DNA of 36,374 nt, taken from contig JACOZP010000005.1 in NCBI GenBank assembly GCA_016181265.1, positions 1 to 36,374 on the forward strand, written 5' to 3'. The notes under the pieces were generated by a model. The model ran no database searches. It saw only the letters and a program-made list of their open reading frames with translations, and had not been told where the DNA came from. This document shows, piece by piece, positions 8,069-15,796 of this stretch. The DNA is from Candidatus Woesearchaeota archaeon (GTDB lineage: Archaea > Nanobdellota > Nanobdellia > Woesearchaeales > GW2011-AR9). How positions within the stretch are numbered: the first letter of the stretch is position 1; every line of letters starts with the position of its first letter. The position numbers and the translations under genes were made by a program.

Positions 8069-8569
8069 TCATTTCTGATAAACACGAAAGGGCGTGTCGG
8101 AAGCGACTAAGTGAAAAGGAGATTCAGGATGAAAACCAGAGTTATGAGAAAAAAAGATTCCTCCCTCTCGGACGACACGATTAAGTTCAGAGTTAAAATG
8201 TTTGGCAACATCTTCGCATGCCTTTTTCTGTAAACTAATCAAGTCATCGAAGACAAGGTGTTCGAGAACGAGATCAAAACTGCCATCTTTAAATGGCCAG
8301 GTGTTCAAGAGATCTGCTTGGATGAATCTTCCTTTCGGCCCTTGATAGATTTCGGGGCGGATGTCTACTCCAAAGACGTTAATACCATAATGTTCAGAAC
8401 CGACCGATACAACATGACCATAGCCCGTCCCGAGGTCTAATGCATTATGAATGGTTAATTTCTGCTCGGGGACATAGTGATTAATTAGAGATCTCCAGAC
8501 TAGATGTGCCCATGTTGGTTCAGTAACAGCACTTGGAGAGTCCCGAAGAGGGTGGTATGGTAAAGTCAT
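8069..8569 (-). CDS. Class I SAM-dependent methyltransferase
   Basis: With the ATG at 8567-8569 the product is 166 aa. Motif I is NALDLGTGYGHVVSVG, the acidic end of strand 2 is FGVDIRP, motif II is GRFIQADLL, and motif IV is FDLVLEHLVFDDL. This is a compact methyltransferase with no recognisable substrate domain. A longer frame begins at 8635, but that would overlap the upstream gene by 34 bp, while a good TATA box (ATTTATAAAG, 8592-8599 on minus) sits 23-30 bp before 8569, so I chose the shorter start. It is convergent with the DUF444 gene, with 6 bp between the stops. Substrate unknown. Confidence 0.8.
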   Translation of the reverse strand: MTLPYHPLRDSPSAVTEPTWAHLVWRSLINHYVPEQKLTIHNALDLGTGYGHVVSVGSEHYGINVFGVDIRPEIYQGPKGRFIQADLLNTWPFKDGSFDLVLEHLVFDDLISLQKKACEDVAKHFNSELNRVVREGGIFFSHNSGFHPESPFHLVASDTPFRVYQK

Positions 8570-8590
8570 TGTCGGTTTGTGAGCTCCATT

Positions 8591-8600
8591 CTTTATAAAT
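8591..8600 (-). promoter_or_regulatory. TATA box (ATTTATAAAG) that sets the methyltransferase start
   Basis: The box overlaps the last codons of the preceding gene (stop at 8602) and lies 22-31 bp upstream of ATG 8569. The longer ORF start at 8635 is upstream of the box and would not be in the transcript. Confidence 0.55.
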
Positions 8601-8601
8601 T

Positions 8602-8970
8602 TTATACACGAAAATATCTTTGCAGAAAGCCACAATATTTTTCTCTCTCTTCTTCTGTCATCACTGGTCTGCCCCGCCAGCCGATGTTAATGACGGCAGC
8701 ATAACTCCCCTCCAATCTGCTCAGAATCATAAAATGTGCTGGCCGAGGGAAACTGAGAAAGAAATCTCCAGGTGAAGACATCTCTCCTCTGAATTCTACG
8801 ACTTGCAACGTATATTCTAAGCCTCTCAATTCTTGTCCAGCAATTTGTTGTGTTTCAGGAAAAGAAGGTCGCTCATATGGATTTCGATAGATAGTTGGTA
8901 GTTCTACCCATTGACTAATTCTACATTGAGGGAAACGTTCATTAAGTAAACGGAGAAAAATATCACCCAT
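8602..8970 (-). CDS. Conserved hypothetical protein linked to a radical SAM gene
   Basis: The product is 122 aa, soluble and mixed alpha/beta, with no signal peptide, cysteine pairs or family I recognise. Landmarks are WVELPTIYRNPYERPSF, LRGLEYTLQVVEFRGEM and a C-terminal VMTEEEREKYCGFLQRYF. Its ATG (8968-8970) comes 1 bp after the stop of the radical SAM gene (8972), so it is almost certainly co-transcribed with it and may be a partner or accessory subunit. That link is inferred from spacing only. Confidence 0.65.
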   Translation of the reverse strand: MGDIFLRLLNERFPQCRISQWVELPTIYRNPYERPSFPETQQIAGQELRGLEYTLQVVEFRGEMSSPGDFFLSFPRPAHFMILSRLEGSYAAVINIGWRGRPVMTEEEREKYCGFLQRYFRV

Positions 8971-8971
8971 A

Positions 8972-10189
8972 TTAGCCGGAAATCAGTTTCCCTACAAAAA
9001 TGTTATGCTTATCCCGAAGAATCTTGACTTTGATCTTTTTGTCTTTCTGAAAAAGACAGCCGGGAACAGAGATGGTGCGATCTTGGGCAACCGCTAAAAC
9101 GGACTTGGGAAAGCGATCCGGTGCCTTGATGATGGCAGTGACAATATCCCCTTCTTGAAATGGTTTTGGTAATTCTCGAGTCTCATGCACAGCAAAATCG
9201 GCTTTATCGAGACGAAGCTTGAGGTCATGTTTCTGTTCTAATTTTTCTAACAGAGCATAAAACTGTTCCCATGGCATCTCTTTTCCCGGATTGCGACCGG
9301 TCTTATAACGCAGGAAGTTTTGGATCCCTAGAATCGGCTGGACGGAAAGCGATTTGACAAAGAGAATGATCTTCTCCATCTCTTGCTCATTATAGCCCAT
9401 GGTAAGAACGGGGGCGACAATGACTTTCACTTTTTGAGAGGCATAGGAAATGATCTCTTTGACATGTTTGACATTGTAGTTTTTTACACCTGCAACATCT
9501 TTTGCAGTTTCTTCATCGGTAGCATCTAAAGAAAGATTCAACTGCAGTTTTGTGCAGTGAGCGAGGTGATCGATGATTGCTTTGCTCAAAAGTGTGCCGT
9601 TTGTGTCGATGGAAATAGTATGGACCTGTTCCATCTCCTGCAGATCTTCAATGAGGTTTTCCATATCGCTGTAGAGAAATGGTTCGCCTTGTACGCCGAT
9701 GTGGATTTCTACTGGTTCGTCTACGAAGGCTAACAGTTTATCTAATTCATCAAGTAAATAATCTTTTTCGATGACGAAATCATGTTTTTTGGAGGAAAGT
9801 CCTTCCGCGATCGAACAATAAACACAATCCAAGTTGCAACCGTTGTTTGTCTTGATCTCGATGATCGATGAATTTCGGTAGATGATGCCAAACGCAACGT
9901 TACCGATTAAAGGAATGCCAGAGTTACGGTGGATATAGGTGACGGGATTACCGGTCAGTTTGGTGGTTAGATGTTCGAAATAGATATTAAGAAGTTGGAG
10001 GAATCTTGTTTCTGCTCTTTTTTGAGGAATGTTTTGGAATTCGATCTCGTGAGGATTGAGGATAGTAAAAGGAGCAATCACCTCTAGCTCAGCATTGGGA
10101 ATCTTTGTGGTGTAGGAACGAAGAAGGTCTACGTGGACAGATTCATTATCCGTACGGAAAGTTAAGGTTTCAAATATAAGGGAACTCAT
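8972..10189 (-). CDS. Radical SAM protein with C-terminal TRAM-like domain (COG2100-like)
   Basis: From ATG 10187-10189 the product is 405 aa. A CxxxCxxC cluster (CNLDCVYC, cysteines at 118, 122, 125) binds the 4Fe-4S/SAM centre. The usual radical SAM barrel follows (HIGVQGEPFLY for the GE motif, ISIDTNGTLL, LNLSLDA). The last about 60 residues (GDIVTAIIKAPDRFPKS, then KKIKVKILRDKHNIFVGKLI) look like a TRAM domain, which binds RNA in related enzymes. This matches the uncharacterised archaeal group COG2100, and an RNA substrate is plausible but not shown. The reading frame extends to 10255, but a TATA box (ATTTATAAGC, 10212-10220) lies inside that extension and 24-31 bp before ATG 10189, so the shorter start is preferred. 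Confidence 0.85.
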   Translation of the reverse strand: MSSLIFETLTFRTDNESVHVDLLRSYTTKIPNAELEVIAPFTILNPHEIEFQNIPQKRAETRFLQLLNIYFEHLTTKLTGNPVTYIHRNSGIPLIGNVAFGIIYRNSSIIEIKTNNGCNLDCVYCSIAEGLSSKKHDFVIEKDYLLDELDKLLAFVDEPVEIHIGVQGEPFLYSDMENLIEDLQEMEQVHTISIDTNGTLLSKAIIDHLAHCTKLQLNLSLDATDEETAKDVAGVKNYNVKHVKEIISYASQKVKVIVAPVLTMGYNEQEMEKIILFVKSLSVQPILGIQNFLRYKTGRNPGKEMPWEQFYALLEKLEQKHDLKLRLDKADFAVHETRELPKPFQEGDIVTAIIKAPDRFPKSVLAVAQDRTISVPGCLFQKDKKIKVKILRDKHNIFVGKLISG

Positions 10190-10210
10190 CTTTGAGAGAC
10201 ACAAGACACC

Positions 10211-10220
10211 GCTTATAAAT
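10211..10220 (-). promoter_or_regulatory. TATA box (ATTTATAAGC) that sets the radical SAM start
   Basis: Located 22-31 bp upstream of ATG 10189 on the minus strand. It argues against the upstream in-frame ATG at 10255. Confidence 0.5.
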
Positions 10221-10264
10221 GTTTCGCCAGAATGACCACCAGTGAGTAGCACCAATTCTTATTG

Positions 10265-10289
10265 CAGAAAGCTTTTTACAGAAAGCTTT
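10265..10289. repeat. Tandem copy of CAGAAAGCTTT spanning a stop codon
   Basis: The 11-mer occurs at 10265-10275 and 10279-10289. The second copy encodes the last residues of the minus-strand wHTH protein, and the first lies just past its stop. Each contains the palindrome AAAGCTTT. It is probably a small tandem duplication and has no evident function. Confidence 0.4.
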
Positions 10290-10728
10290 GAAGGGACAAA
10301 TTAATCACATTCTCTTTTGCTTGCAGCTCTTTAAACCGTGGATCAAGCCGAACAAAAATTTGTTCGTTGAAAAAGGAACGTTGAAGAGGAATGCCTTTTT
10401 TGATCAGCGAGGAGATGCATTCACGTACGAAGTCGGCAGAGAATCCAGAACGGTCAATAATCTCTTTCTGAGAAAGAGGAGTTTCTTCAGTATAAAGGAC
10501 GAGAAAGATTTTTCGCTCGATATGAGTGAGAGGAGCGATCTGAACTTTCTCCGCCGGCTGCCCAAGACTAAGCTGGAAGTGGTCTAAGCGCTGAGAAACT
10601 TTATCTATTTTTAATTCAATTTCATTGAGAAAGTCAAAAAGGCTTTGGATTTCTTCGGTGTTTTCATTGATAGCAGAAAGATGCTCTTCGAGTGCATGTT
10701 TGATTTTTTGGATGTCTTTTTCAACCAT
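10276..10728 (-). CDS. Coiled-coil winged-helix DNA-binding protein
   Basis: This 150-aa protein starts with a heptad-rich coiled coil at about 1-55 (KIKHALEEHLSAINENTEEI, IELKIDKVSQRLDHF). A winged helix follows at about 65-130: THIERKIFLVLYTEETPLSQ, then SGFSADFVRECISSLIKKG as the recognition-helix region and RSFFNEQIFVRL as the wing. It is likely a homodimeric archaeal transcription regulator. A TATA-like AAAAATATAAC lies about 24-33 bp before the ATG. It is divergent from the metallophosphoesterase gene across a 275-bp spacer that holds a strong palindrome, a candidate operator, though this link is inference. Confidence 0.7.
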   Translation of the reverse strand: MVEKDIQKIKHALEEHLSAINENTEEIQSLFDFLNEIELKIDKVSQRLDHFQLSLGQPAEKVQIAPLTHIERKIFLVLYTEETPLSQKEIIDRSGFSADFVRECISSLIKKGIPLQRSFFNEQIFVRLDPRFKELQAKENVINLSLQSFL

Positions 10729-10896
10729 CGTAGCTCACGCTATCTCGTTATATTTTTCGAGGAGATTCGGGGAAAACACACTCCTTTTTTCTACCACACC
10801 CTGAAGGTAGAAGAAATCTTTTCAAAGTTTAAATAGCTTTCTGTTCACTCACGAGCGACAATATATTCCTCTGCCACTAATTCTCTTATTCTGAGA

Positions 10897-10965
10897 ATAT
10901 AGTCATCCACTTGGATGACTATCTGTCAACCAACAAGTCGGTATCTCCTAGTTGGTGGACTATAT
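10897..10965. repeat. Nested inverted repeats in the 10729-11003 spacer (possible operator or structured RNA)
   Basis: A perfect 24-bp palindrome sits at 10899-10922 (arms ATAGTCATCCA and TGGATGACTAT, 2-nt loop). The same left arm can instead pair further out: ATATAGTC (10897-10904) with GACTATAT (10958-10965), enclosing ATCCA/TGGAT (10905-10916) and ACCAAC (10929-10934)/GTTGGT (10951-10956). The two folds exclude each other. It lies upstream of the TATA-like CTTAAATAG (10978-10986) of the metallophosphoesterase gene, so it is not in that leaderless mRNA. It may be a protein-binding operator or a small RNA gene. The rest of this 275-bp spacer shows nothing I recognise. Confidence 0.5.
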
Positions 10966-11003
10966 CGTCAGAAAATCTTAAATAGATTTAGGAGATAGAA
11001 AAT

Positions 11004-12146
11004 ATGATGGAGAGGGAAATTATCATCATGGGAGATATTGAATTGGGTGGAGGGACGCTCACTGATGATTTCATTAGCGATAAAACATTAGCAAAATTGA
11101 TCGGTTCACTGACACAGAAGAAACATCCGGTGGATTTAGTGCTGAATGGAGATACATTTGATTTCTTGAAATGTCCTTATGTGGATGGCACTACGAGAAG
11201 CTACCCGCGCCATATTACGAAAGAGATTTCGTTAACAAAACTTCAGTACATCTATAAAGCACACCAAAAGGTATTCCAAGTGTTAAAACGCTTCGTACGA
11301 AAAAGGGAAAATAGACTCTTCTTTACAATTGGCAACCATGACCATGATCTTTTCTTTCCTGCTGTGCAAGGCAAGATTAAAGAGTATCTGGGCAGAAAGA
11401 AAAATATTTTCTTTAGATTGTTCTATCATCACAAACAAGTTTATGCAGAGCATGGACAGCAATATGACTTTTTGAATAAGATAAAACCGCGGCAGCCGTT
11501 CCATACGTATGAAGGGAAACAGATCCTTAACATCCCTTGGTTGTCGTTGGGGTTGATTAGCAATTTTATGTATCTTAAAGAAGAACATCCTTTCCTCGAA
11601 AGGATAAAACCGATACCATTAATGTTTTCACATCATCGGTTGATCGTTAAAAAGCTGAGCTGGAGGTCAGTAAAGTATCTTTTGTTAAGCCTTCTTTATT
11701 TTCCGATCAGGCATTATTATGATCCAACGTATAATTTCCCGAAGGAGATGTTAAAAGAATTGTACAGAAGAATCAAGCAGGTCCATTGGGAAGTTGAGGC
11801 GATTGTCGATAAATTTAAATGGAGACGGAGAAGGCTTGTCAGAAATAATAAAATTTTGGTGTTGGGTCATGTTCATGAAAAGTATATTGAAGAGAAAAAT
11901 GGCATCGCTATCATTCACCCCAGCACATGGCGTGATGAGTATTTCCTGAATGAGAAGACAAAAATTCTCTATCCTTTGCCTAAGAGATATGTAAAAATAG
12001 AGGTGGAAGAGGGTGGTTCATTAAAGTGGGAATTGGTTGAGCTTCATCTACGGGAGGGAAAATTCCAGTTTGAAGATGTTATTAAAGATGAAATCGCATT
12101 TATCCGTAAAGCGGCGGAACAGGAAAAGTTTAAACTCTCTTTTTAG
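11004..12146 (+). CDS. Calcineurin-like metallophosphoesterase
   Basis: This 380-aa protein carries the metallophosphoesterase metal-site blocks in order: MGDIELGG (D-x-H block modified, D11), LNGDTFDFLK (GDxxD), FTIGNHDHDLFF (GNHD/H), YAEHGQQYD and VLGHVHEKYI (GHxH). The pattern recalls UDP-2,3-diacylglucosamine hydrolase-like and other bimetal phosphoesterases, but archaea do not make lipid A, so the substrate is unknown. The middle (about 185-290) is basic and aromatic, with no clear membrane helix. A TATA box at about 10977-10986 lies about 20-26 bp before ATG 11004; a second ATG follows immediately. T-rich runs at 12164-12181 downstream may terminate transcription. The first block, D-I-E in place of the usual D-x-H, is worth noting. 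Confidence 0.82.
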   Translation: MMEREIIIMGDIELGGGTLTDDFISDKTLAKLIGSLTQKKHPVDLVLNGDTFDFLKCPYVDGTTRSYPRHITKEISLTKLQYIYKAHQKVFQVLKRFVRKRENRLFFTIGNHDHDLFFPAVQGKIKEYLGRKKNIFFRLFYHHKQVYAEHGQQYDFLNKIKPRQPFHTYEGKQILNIPWLSLGLISNFMYLKEEHPFLERIKPIPLMFSHHRLIVKKLSWRSVKYLLLSLLYFPIRHYYDPTYNFPKEMLKELYRRIKQVHWEVEAIVDKFKWRRRRLVRNNKILVLGHVHEKYIEEKNGIAIIHPSTWRDEYFLNEKTKILYPLPKRYVKIEVEEGGSLKWELVELHLREGKFQFEDVIKDEIAFIRKAAEQEKFKLSF

Positions 12147-12189
12147 AGGGAATAAATGGGATTTTTCGTATCTTTTTTCTTCCATAACA

Positions 12190-12198
12190 TTTATATAA
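12190..12198 (+). promoter_or_regulatory. TATA box (TTTATATAA) before the acidic hypothetical gene
   Basis: A near-consensus archaeal box A, 22-30 bp before ATG 12220, with no ribosome-binding site in between. It indicates a leaderless mRNA. Confidence 0.55.
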
Positions 12199-12219
12199 AA
12201 TGAGGGAGAGCTACGATCG

Positions 12220-12777
12220 ATGAGTGCTGTTCTAGAGAGGACTATTGATGCGTTGTATCGAGAAGAAGAGAGAACGCAGAATCCGTCGAAGTTACGTCTC
12301 GTTACAGAGAACGATAATCGAGAAAAAAATAAGAAAGAAAGTACATTAACTCTCCTTTTAGAAGATGCTGGTCCTGCAGCAAATGATGATCGAGAACTTA
12401 AACCAGAGGAAACCAGTATTGAATACGGCTTCCCCGAAGAGCTTTTGATGCAGGGTCTGTATGGGGAGTCTCTTCATTATCAGATGTCAGGACCATATCA
12501 AGTACAGAAACCGATTTATGCAGCCGATGGAGAGGATGAAGAGAAACCGCAAGGATGGATTCTTGAAAAACAGGAAGCGGAAACGATGACCCGCGAGGAA
12601 GCAGAAGAAGCAATTGCAGAAGTACAATATGCCGCTGCAGGAGGAATACCGGGCGAAGTCGATAGTAGAACGCGCGAACGCTTAGCAACATATTTTTTGT
12701 TTGATCCTTCTCTCGCGAGGTTGATGGTTAGATCACATTGGGTAACAGATGAAGTGGATTATTCTAAGAAATTTTAA
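12220..12777 (+). CDS. Acidic hypothetical protein
   Basis: The product is 185 aa and rich in Glu/Asp, with no membrane segment, cysteines or family I recognise. The N-terminal 60 residues look disordered (basic and acidic patches). The C-terminal half has a short helical region with MTREEAEEAIAEVQYAAAGG and DSRTRERLATYFLFDPSLAR. A strong TATA box (TTTATATAA, 12190-12198) lies 22-30 bp before the ATG and supports real expression. The following YbaK gene has its own TATA-like sequence overlapping this gene's stop. Possibly a lineage-specific protein; no function can be assigned. Confidence 0.6.
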   Translation: MSAVLERTIDALYREEERTQNPSKLRLVTENDNREKNKKESTLTLLLEDAGPAANDDRELKPEETSIEYGFPEELLMQGLYGESLHYQMSGPYQVQKPIYAADGEDEEKPQGWILEKQEAETMTREEAEEAIAEVQYAAAGGIPGEVDSRTRERLATYFLFDPSLARLMVRSHWVTDEVDYSKKF

Positions 12778-12804
12778 ATAGTATAAACAAATATAGAAGA
12801 GATA

Positions 12805-13305
12805 ATGGATCAATACGAAGAGAAACTGAAAAAGTTCATTCGTGAAAATAAGATTGAAGCAAAACATCTTAGCTTTAAACAATCCTGTCATTCCGTCGAA
12901 GAAGCGGCACGGGTGACAAATACCGACAGCGCTGATTTTGTGAAAAATATTTGTCTTATTGATACAGGCAATAATCTTATTGTTGCGATTGTTAAAGGGG
13001 AAGATCGAGTTAGTATAACAAATGTTGCGAAGGCACTGAATAGTGAAAAGATACGGATTGCGGAGCCGGAAGATATTCTACAAAGAACTGGTTATCCCTG
13101 CGGAGGAATTATTCTACAAAGAACTGGTTATCCCTGCGGAGGAATTCCTTCGTTTGGATATACTGCGATATTTTTGATAGATCCACAAGTGATGGAAAAG
13201 AAAGTCGTGTATAGTGGTGGCGGTTCGGAGAACTCACTGATCAAAATAGCAACAGAAGAATTACAGAGAGCGAATAATGGGAAGATTGTGAGAATAAGAA
13301 AATAG
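12805..13305 (+). CDS. YbaK/ProX-type aminoacyl-tRNA deacylase with a duplicated active-site segment
   Basis: The family (YbaK, ProXp, INS-like) hydrolyses mischarged aminoacyl-tRNAs, such as Cys-tRNA-Pro or Ala-tRNA-Pro. Family marks are CHSVEEAARV (about 29-38), FVKNICL, IVAIVKGEDRVS, and the conserved glycine loop TGYPCGGIPSFG. A 36-bp exact tandem repeat makes ILQRTGYPCGGI occur twice, immediately before the PSFG part of the loop, so 12 residues are inserted next to the substrate pocket and the length is 166 instead of about 155 aa. The frame is kept. A TATA-like TTTTAAATAGTATAAA (12772-12787) precedes the ATG. Whether the enzyme stays active is unknown. Confidence 0.85.
   Translation: MDQYEEKLKKFIRENKIEAKHLSFKQSCHSVEEAARVTNTDSADFVKNICLIDTGNNLIVAIVKGEDRVSITNVAKALNSEKIRIAEPEDILQRTGYPCGGIILQRTGYPCGGIPSFGYTAIFLIDPQVMEKKVVYSGGGSENSLIKIATEELQRANNGKIVRIRK
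13075..13146 (+). repeat. 36-bp perfect tandem duplication inside the YbaK gene
   Basis: Unit 1 is 13075-13110 and unit 2 is 13111-13146, identical at every base (beginning ATTCTACAAAGAACTGG and ending GCGGAGGAATT). The unit is a multiple of three, so the reading frame is kept. Complete identity points to a very recent event, a population variant or an assembly artefact. Confidence 0.9.
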
Positions 13306-13326
13306 AGTGTGCTCAGACCAGCAAAA

Positions 13327-13377
13327 ATTATATAAATCAAATACCAATTTCTGATTGTATTAAGCTAATAGTGAGGT
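13327..13377 (+). promoter_or_regulatory. Promoter and Shine-Dalgarno site of hppA
   Basis: A TATA box (ATTATATAAAT, 13327-13337) lies about 50 bp before the ATG at 13387, leaving a leader of roughly 25 nt. GAGGTG (13372-13377) lies 9 nt before the ATG and is complementary to the archaeal 16S rRNA 3' end. This is one of the few genes here with a leader and an SD site. Confidence 0.6.
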
Positions 13378-13386
13378 GCTTTTACT

Positions 13387-15396
13387 ATGATTAATGTCGG
13401 ATTGTTAGCGATTGTGATGGGTTTAGTCGCTCTCGCCTACGCAGGTTATTTGTCGTTGCGTATCCTGAAAGTAAGTGCGGGATCGCCACGGATGCAGGAG
13501 ATTGCCAATGCGATTAGAGAAGGAGCAATGGCATACATGAAAAGGCAATATAAAACAATTGCCTATTTTGCTGTTGGGATTGCTGTCCTGCTCGGTTTGC
13601 TCTTTAATTGGGTTGTTGCCGGCGGATTCTTGTTAGGCGCAGTCCTTTCGGGAGTTTCGGGTTTTATCGGGATGAGTATTTCGGTACGGGCCAATGTGCG
13701 AACTGCAGAAACAGCCAAGAAAGGATTAAAAGAAGCGCTGGATGTCGCGTTCAAAGGCGGTTCTGTCACAGGGATGGCAGTTGTTGGCTTAGCACTTCTT
13801 GCAATCAGCATTTTTTATTCGATCTATAAAGATCCGGCGATGTTAGTCGGTCTTGGTTTCGGTGCATCATTAATCTCTCTTTTTGCACGGGTCGGCGGCG
13901 GGATTTATACAAAAGCTGCAGACGTCGGTGCGGATCTCGTAGGAAAGGTTGAAGCGGGAATTCCGGAAGATGATCCACGCAACCCAGCGACGATCGCCGA
14001 TAATGTTGGAGACAATGTTGGAGATTGCGCAGGTATGGGAGCAGATCTCTATGAGACATATGTGGTGACACTTCTTGCGGCAATGTTGCTGGCATTGATC
14101 CCTTCAGTATCGGGAACATACAAGTTTGCAGTTGAATACCCCCTCTTACTTGGCTGTGTTGCTATTGTCGGTTCGATTATTGGAATGTGGTTTGTCCGTT
14201 TAGGAAAATCGAAGAATATCATGGCAGCATTGTATAAAGGCCTAATTGCGGCAGGAGTTGTATCTGCTGTTGGATTTTACTTTGTGACACGCTATACGGG
14301 AAATTCCATGCGCCTCTTCTTCGCAACACTTGTTGGTCTTTTGATTACATTATTGATTAATGTGATTACAGAATACTATACGAGTACAAAGTATAAGCCG
14401 GTCCAGAAAATTGCAGAGGCTTCTGTTACCGGGGCGGGAACGAACTTAATTTCCGGGTTAGCTTTTGGGATGCAATCAACGATTGTTCCCGTGTTAGTCA
14501 TTTGTGCAGGAATTGTCGCGGCATATGCTCTTGCGGGTGTCTATGGTGTCGCAATTGCAGCAGTAGCAATGTTATCATTAACGGGAATGATTATTGCTCT
14601 CGATAGTTACGGCCCAATTACAGACAACGCTGGTGGAATTGCTGAAATGTCTGAATTAGATAAGAAAGTACGCGAAACGACAGATGCTTTGGATGCAGTT
14701 GGTAACACGACCAAAGCAGTAACAAAAGGGTATGCCATCGGTTCTGCTGCCCTTGCTTCTTTAGCATTGTTTGTTGCGTTTACAGAAGAGATCGGACACT
14801 TCCTAGAACAGCCAATCACGTTCTTGCTGACGAGTCCAGCAGTGGTCATCGGCCTGTTCATCGGCGCGATGCTACCATTTTTCTTTTCATCTCTCTGTAT
14901 GACAGCAGTAGGAAGCAGTGCGCATAAGATTGTCGTGGAAGTTCGCCGCCAGTTCAAAGAGATCAAAGGCTTGATGGAAGGAAAAGCAAAGCCAGAATAT
15001 GGCAAGTGCGTAGACATCGTCACGAAAGCGGCATTGCGCAACATGATTATGCCGGCAGTGATAGCTATTGCCGCGCCATTGTTAGTTGGTTTCTTGCTAG
15101 GATTGCAAGCGCTAGGTGGCTTGTTGATGGGCGTAATCCTTTCCGGCTTATTGATGGCATTATTCATGTCCAATACAGGAGCTGCGTGGGATAACGCGAA
15201 GAAGTACATCGAATCTGGCAAATATGGCGGCAAAGGGAGTGATGCGCACAAAGCAGCTGTTGTCGGAGACACGGTCGGAGATCCTTTCAAAGATACTGCC
15301 GGTCCAGCGTTGAACGCATTGATTAAAGTTATCAACACATTTGCGCTGGTCTTTGCGCCATTATTCGTGGCGTATGGATTGAAGAGCTTGTTTTAG
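13387..15396 (+). CDS. hppA: Membrane-bound ion-translocating pyrophosphatase, K+-independent type
   Basis: HppA couples hydrolysis of pyrophosphate to ion export across the membrane. The 669-aa length is typical, with about 16 membrane helices. The catalytic segment is [20 protein letters not shown] followed by [20 protein letters not shown]. Near residue 435, [14 protein letters not shown] carries K and T where K+-dependent enzymes have A and G (the known A/K and G/T signature), so it should be a K+-independent pump, usually H+-moving. The C-terminal part contains [20 protein letters not shown]. It recovers energy from biosynthetic pyrophosphate, which fits a small-genome fermentative archaeon. 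A T-rich tract (15397-15432) follows. Confidence 0.97.
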   Translation: MINVGLLAIVMGLVALAYAGYLSLRILKVSAGSPRMQEIANAIREGAMAYMKRQYKTIAYFAVGIAVLLGLLFNWVVAGGFLLGAVLSGVSGFIGMSISVRANVRTAETAKKGLKEALDVAFKGGSVTGMAVVGLALLAISIFYSIYKDPAMLVGLGFGASLISLFARVGGGIYTKAADVGADLVGKVEAGIPEDDPRNPATIADNVGDNVGDCAGMGADLYETYVVTLLAAMLLALIPSVSGTYKFAVEYPLLLGCVAIVGSIIGMWFVRLGKSKNIMAALYKGLIAAGVVSAVGFYFVTRYTGNSMRLFFATLVGLLITLLINVITEYYTSTKYKPVQKIAEASVTGAGTNLISGLAFGMQSTIVPVLVICAGIVAAYALAGVYGVAIAAVAMLSLTGMIIALDSYGPITDNAGGIAEMSELDKKVRETTDALDAVGNTTKAVTKGYAIGSAALASLALFVAFTEEIGHFLEQPITFLLTSPAVVIGLFIGAMLPFFFSSLCMTAVGSSAHKIVVEVRRQFKEIKGLMEGKAKPEYGKCVDIVTKAALRNMIMPAVIAIAAPLLVGFLLGLQALGGLLMGVILSGLLMALFMSNTGAAWDNAKKYIESGKYGGKGSDAHKAAVVGDTVGDPFKDTAGPALNALIKVINTFALVFAPLFVAYGLKSLF

Positions 15397-15399
15397 AAT

Positions 15400-15432
15400 C
15401 TTCTTTTCTTTATTTTATTTTTTATTTCTACT
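15400..15432 (+). terminator. T-rich transcription end after hppA
   Basis: The 32 bases after the hppA stop are about three-quarters T (CTTCTTTTCTTTATTTTATTTTTTATTTC). Archaeal RNA polymerase terminates at such T tracts without a hairpin. The next gene converges from the other strand. Confidence 0.45.
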
Positions 15433-15796
15433 CTTTCAATTCTGGAGTATGTGCTTCTTCTTGTCTGCGGCGATAGAATTTGGCAAGAGCATCGTAACCT
15501 CGTTCTCGAATAAGACGTTTTCGTAGGTCATAAAGAAAGACATAATCTTTCGTATGGAACATTTCCGTTCCGTAATAATCTTGGAGAAATAGACCTACAG
15601 TCTCCGCGACGGGGGGAAAGAGATCGTTTAACGAGTGAGTTAACTCCAAACGGACAAGCGCATTTTTTGCAATCGTTCGAAGACAAACTTGTTCGATCAA
15701 CGATAGTTCTAAGCCGGTATATCTAGAAATAACATCTTTGGCTTTGATAAATATGTCCTGAATCTCTGTTTGACTTGGTTCGTACATTGTTTTCAC
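15428..15796 (-). CDS. Hypothetical helical protein coupled to dph5
   Basis: This 122-aa protein is soluble and largely helical, with no family I recognise. Landmarks are QTEIQDIFIKAKDVISRYTG, EQVCLRTIAKNALVRLEL and a basic C-terminus LRKRLIRERGYDALAKFYRR. Its start overlaps the end of the diphthine synthase gene by 4 bp (15793-15796), so it is translationally coupled to it. Co-expression with the EF2-modifying enzyme might suggest a translation-linked role, but nothing in the sequence shows that. Confidence 0.65.
   Translation of the reverse strand: MKTMYEPSQTEIQDIFIKAKDVISRYTGLELSLIEQVCLRTIAKNALVRLELTHSLNDLFPPVAETVGLFLQDYYGTEMFHTKDYVFLYDLRKRLIRERGYDALAKFYRRRQEEAHTPELKE

Noticed and set aside
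10265-10289. Terminator from the AAAGCTTT palindromes
   Set aside because: The palindromes overlap the end of the coding region and the T run is short; a local tandem duplication explains the pattern.
13075-13146. Two repeat units as the start of a CRISPR or VNTR array
   Set aside because: Only two adjacent copies without spacers, in frame inside a conserved gene; this is a tandem duplication.
14607-15338. 243-aa frame antisense to hppA
   Set aside because: It is entirely inside the hppA coding region, has the biased composition of an antisense shadow (many P, S, N), and no promoter or family signal.
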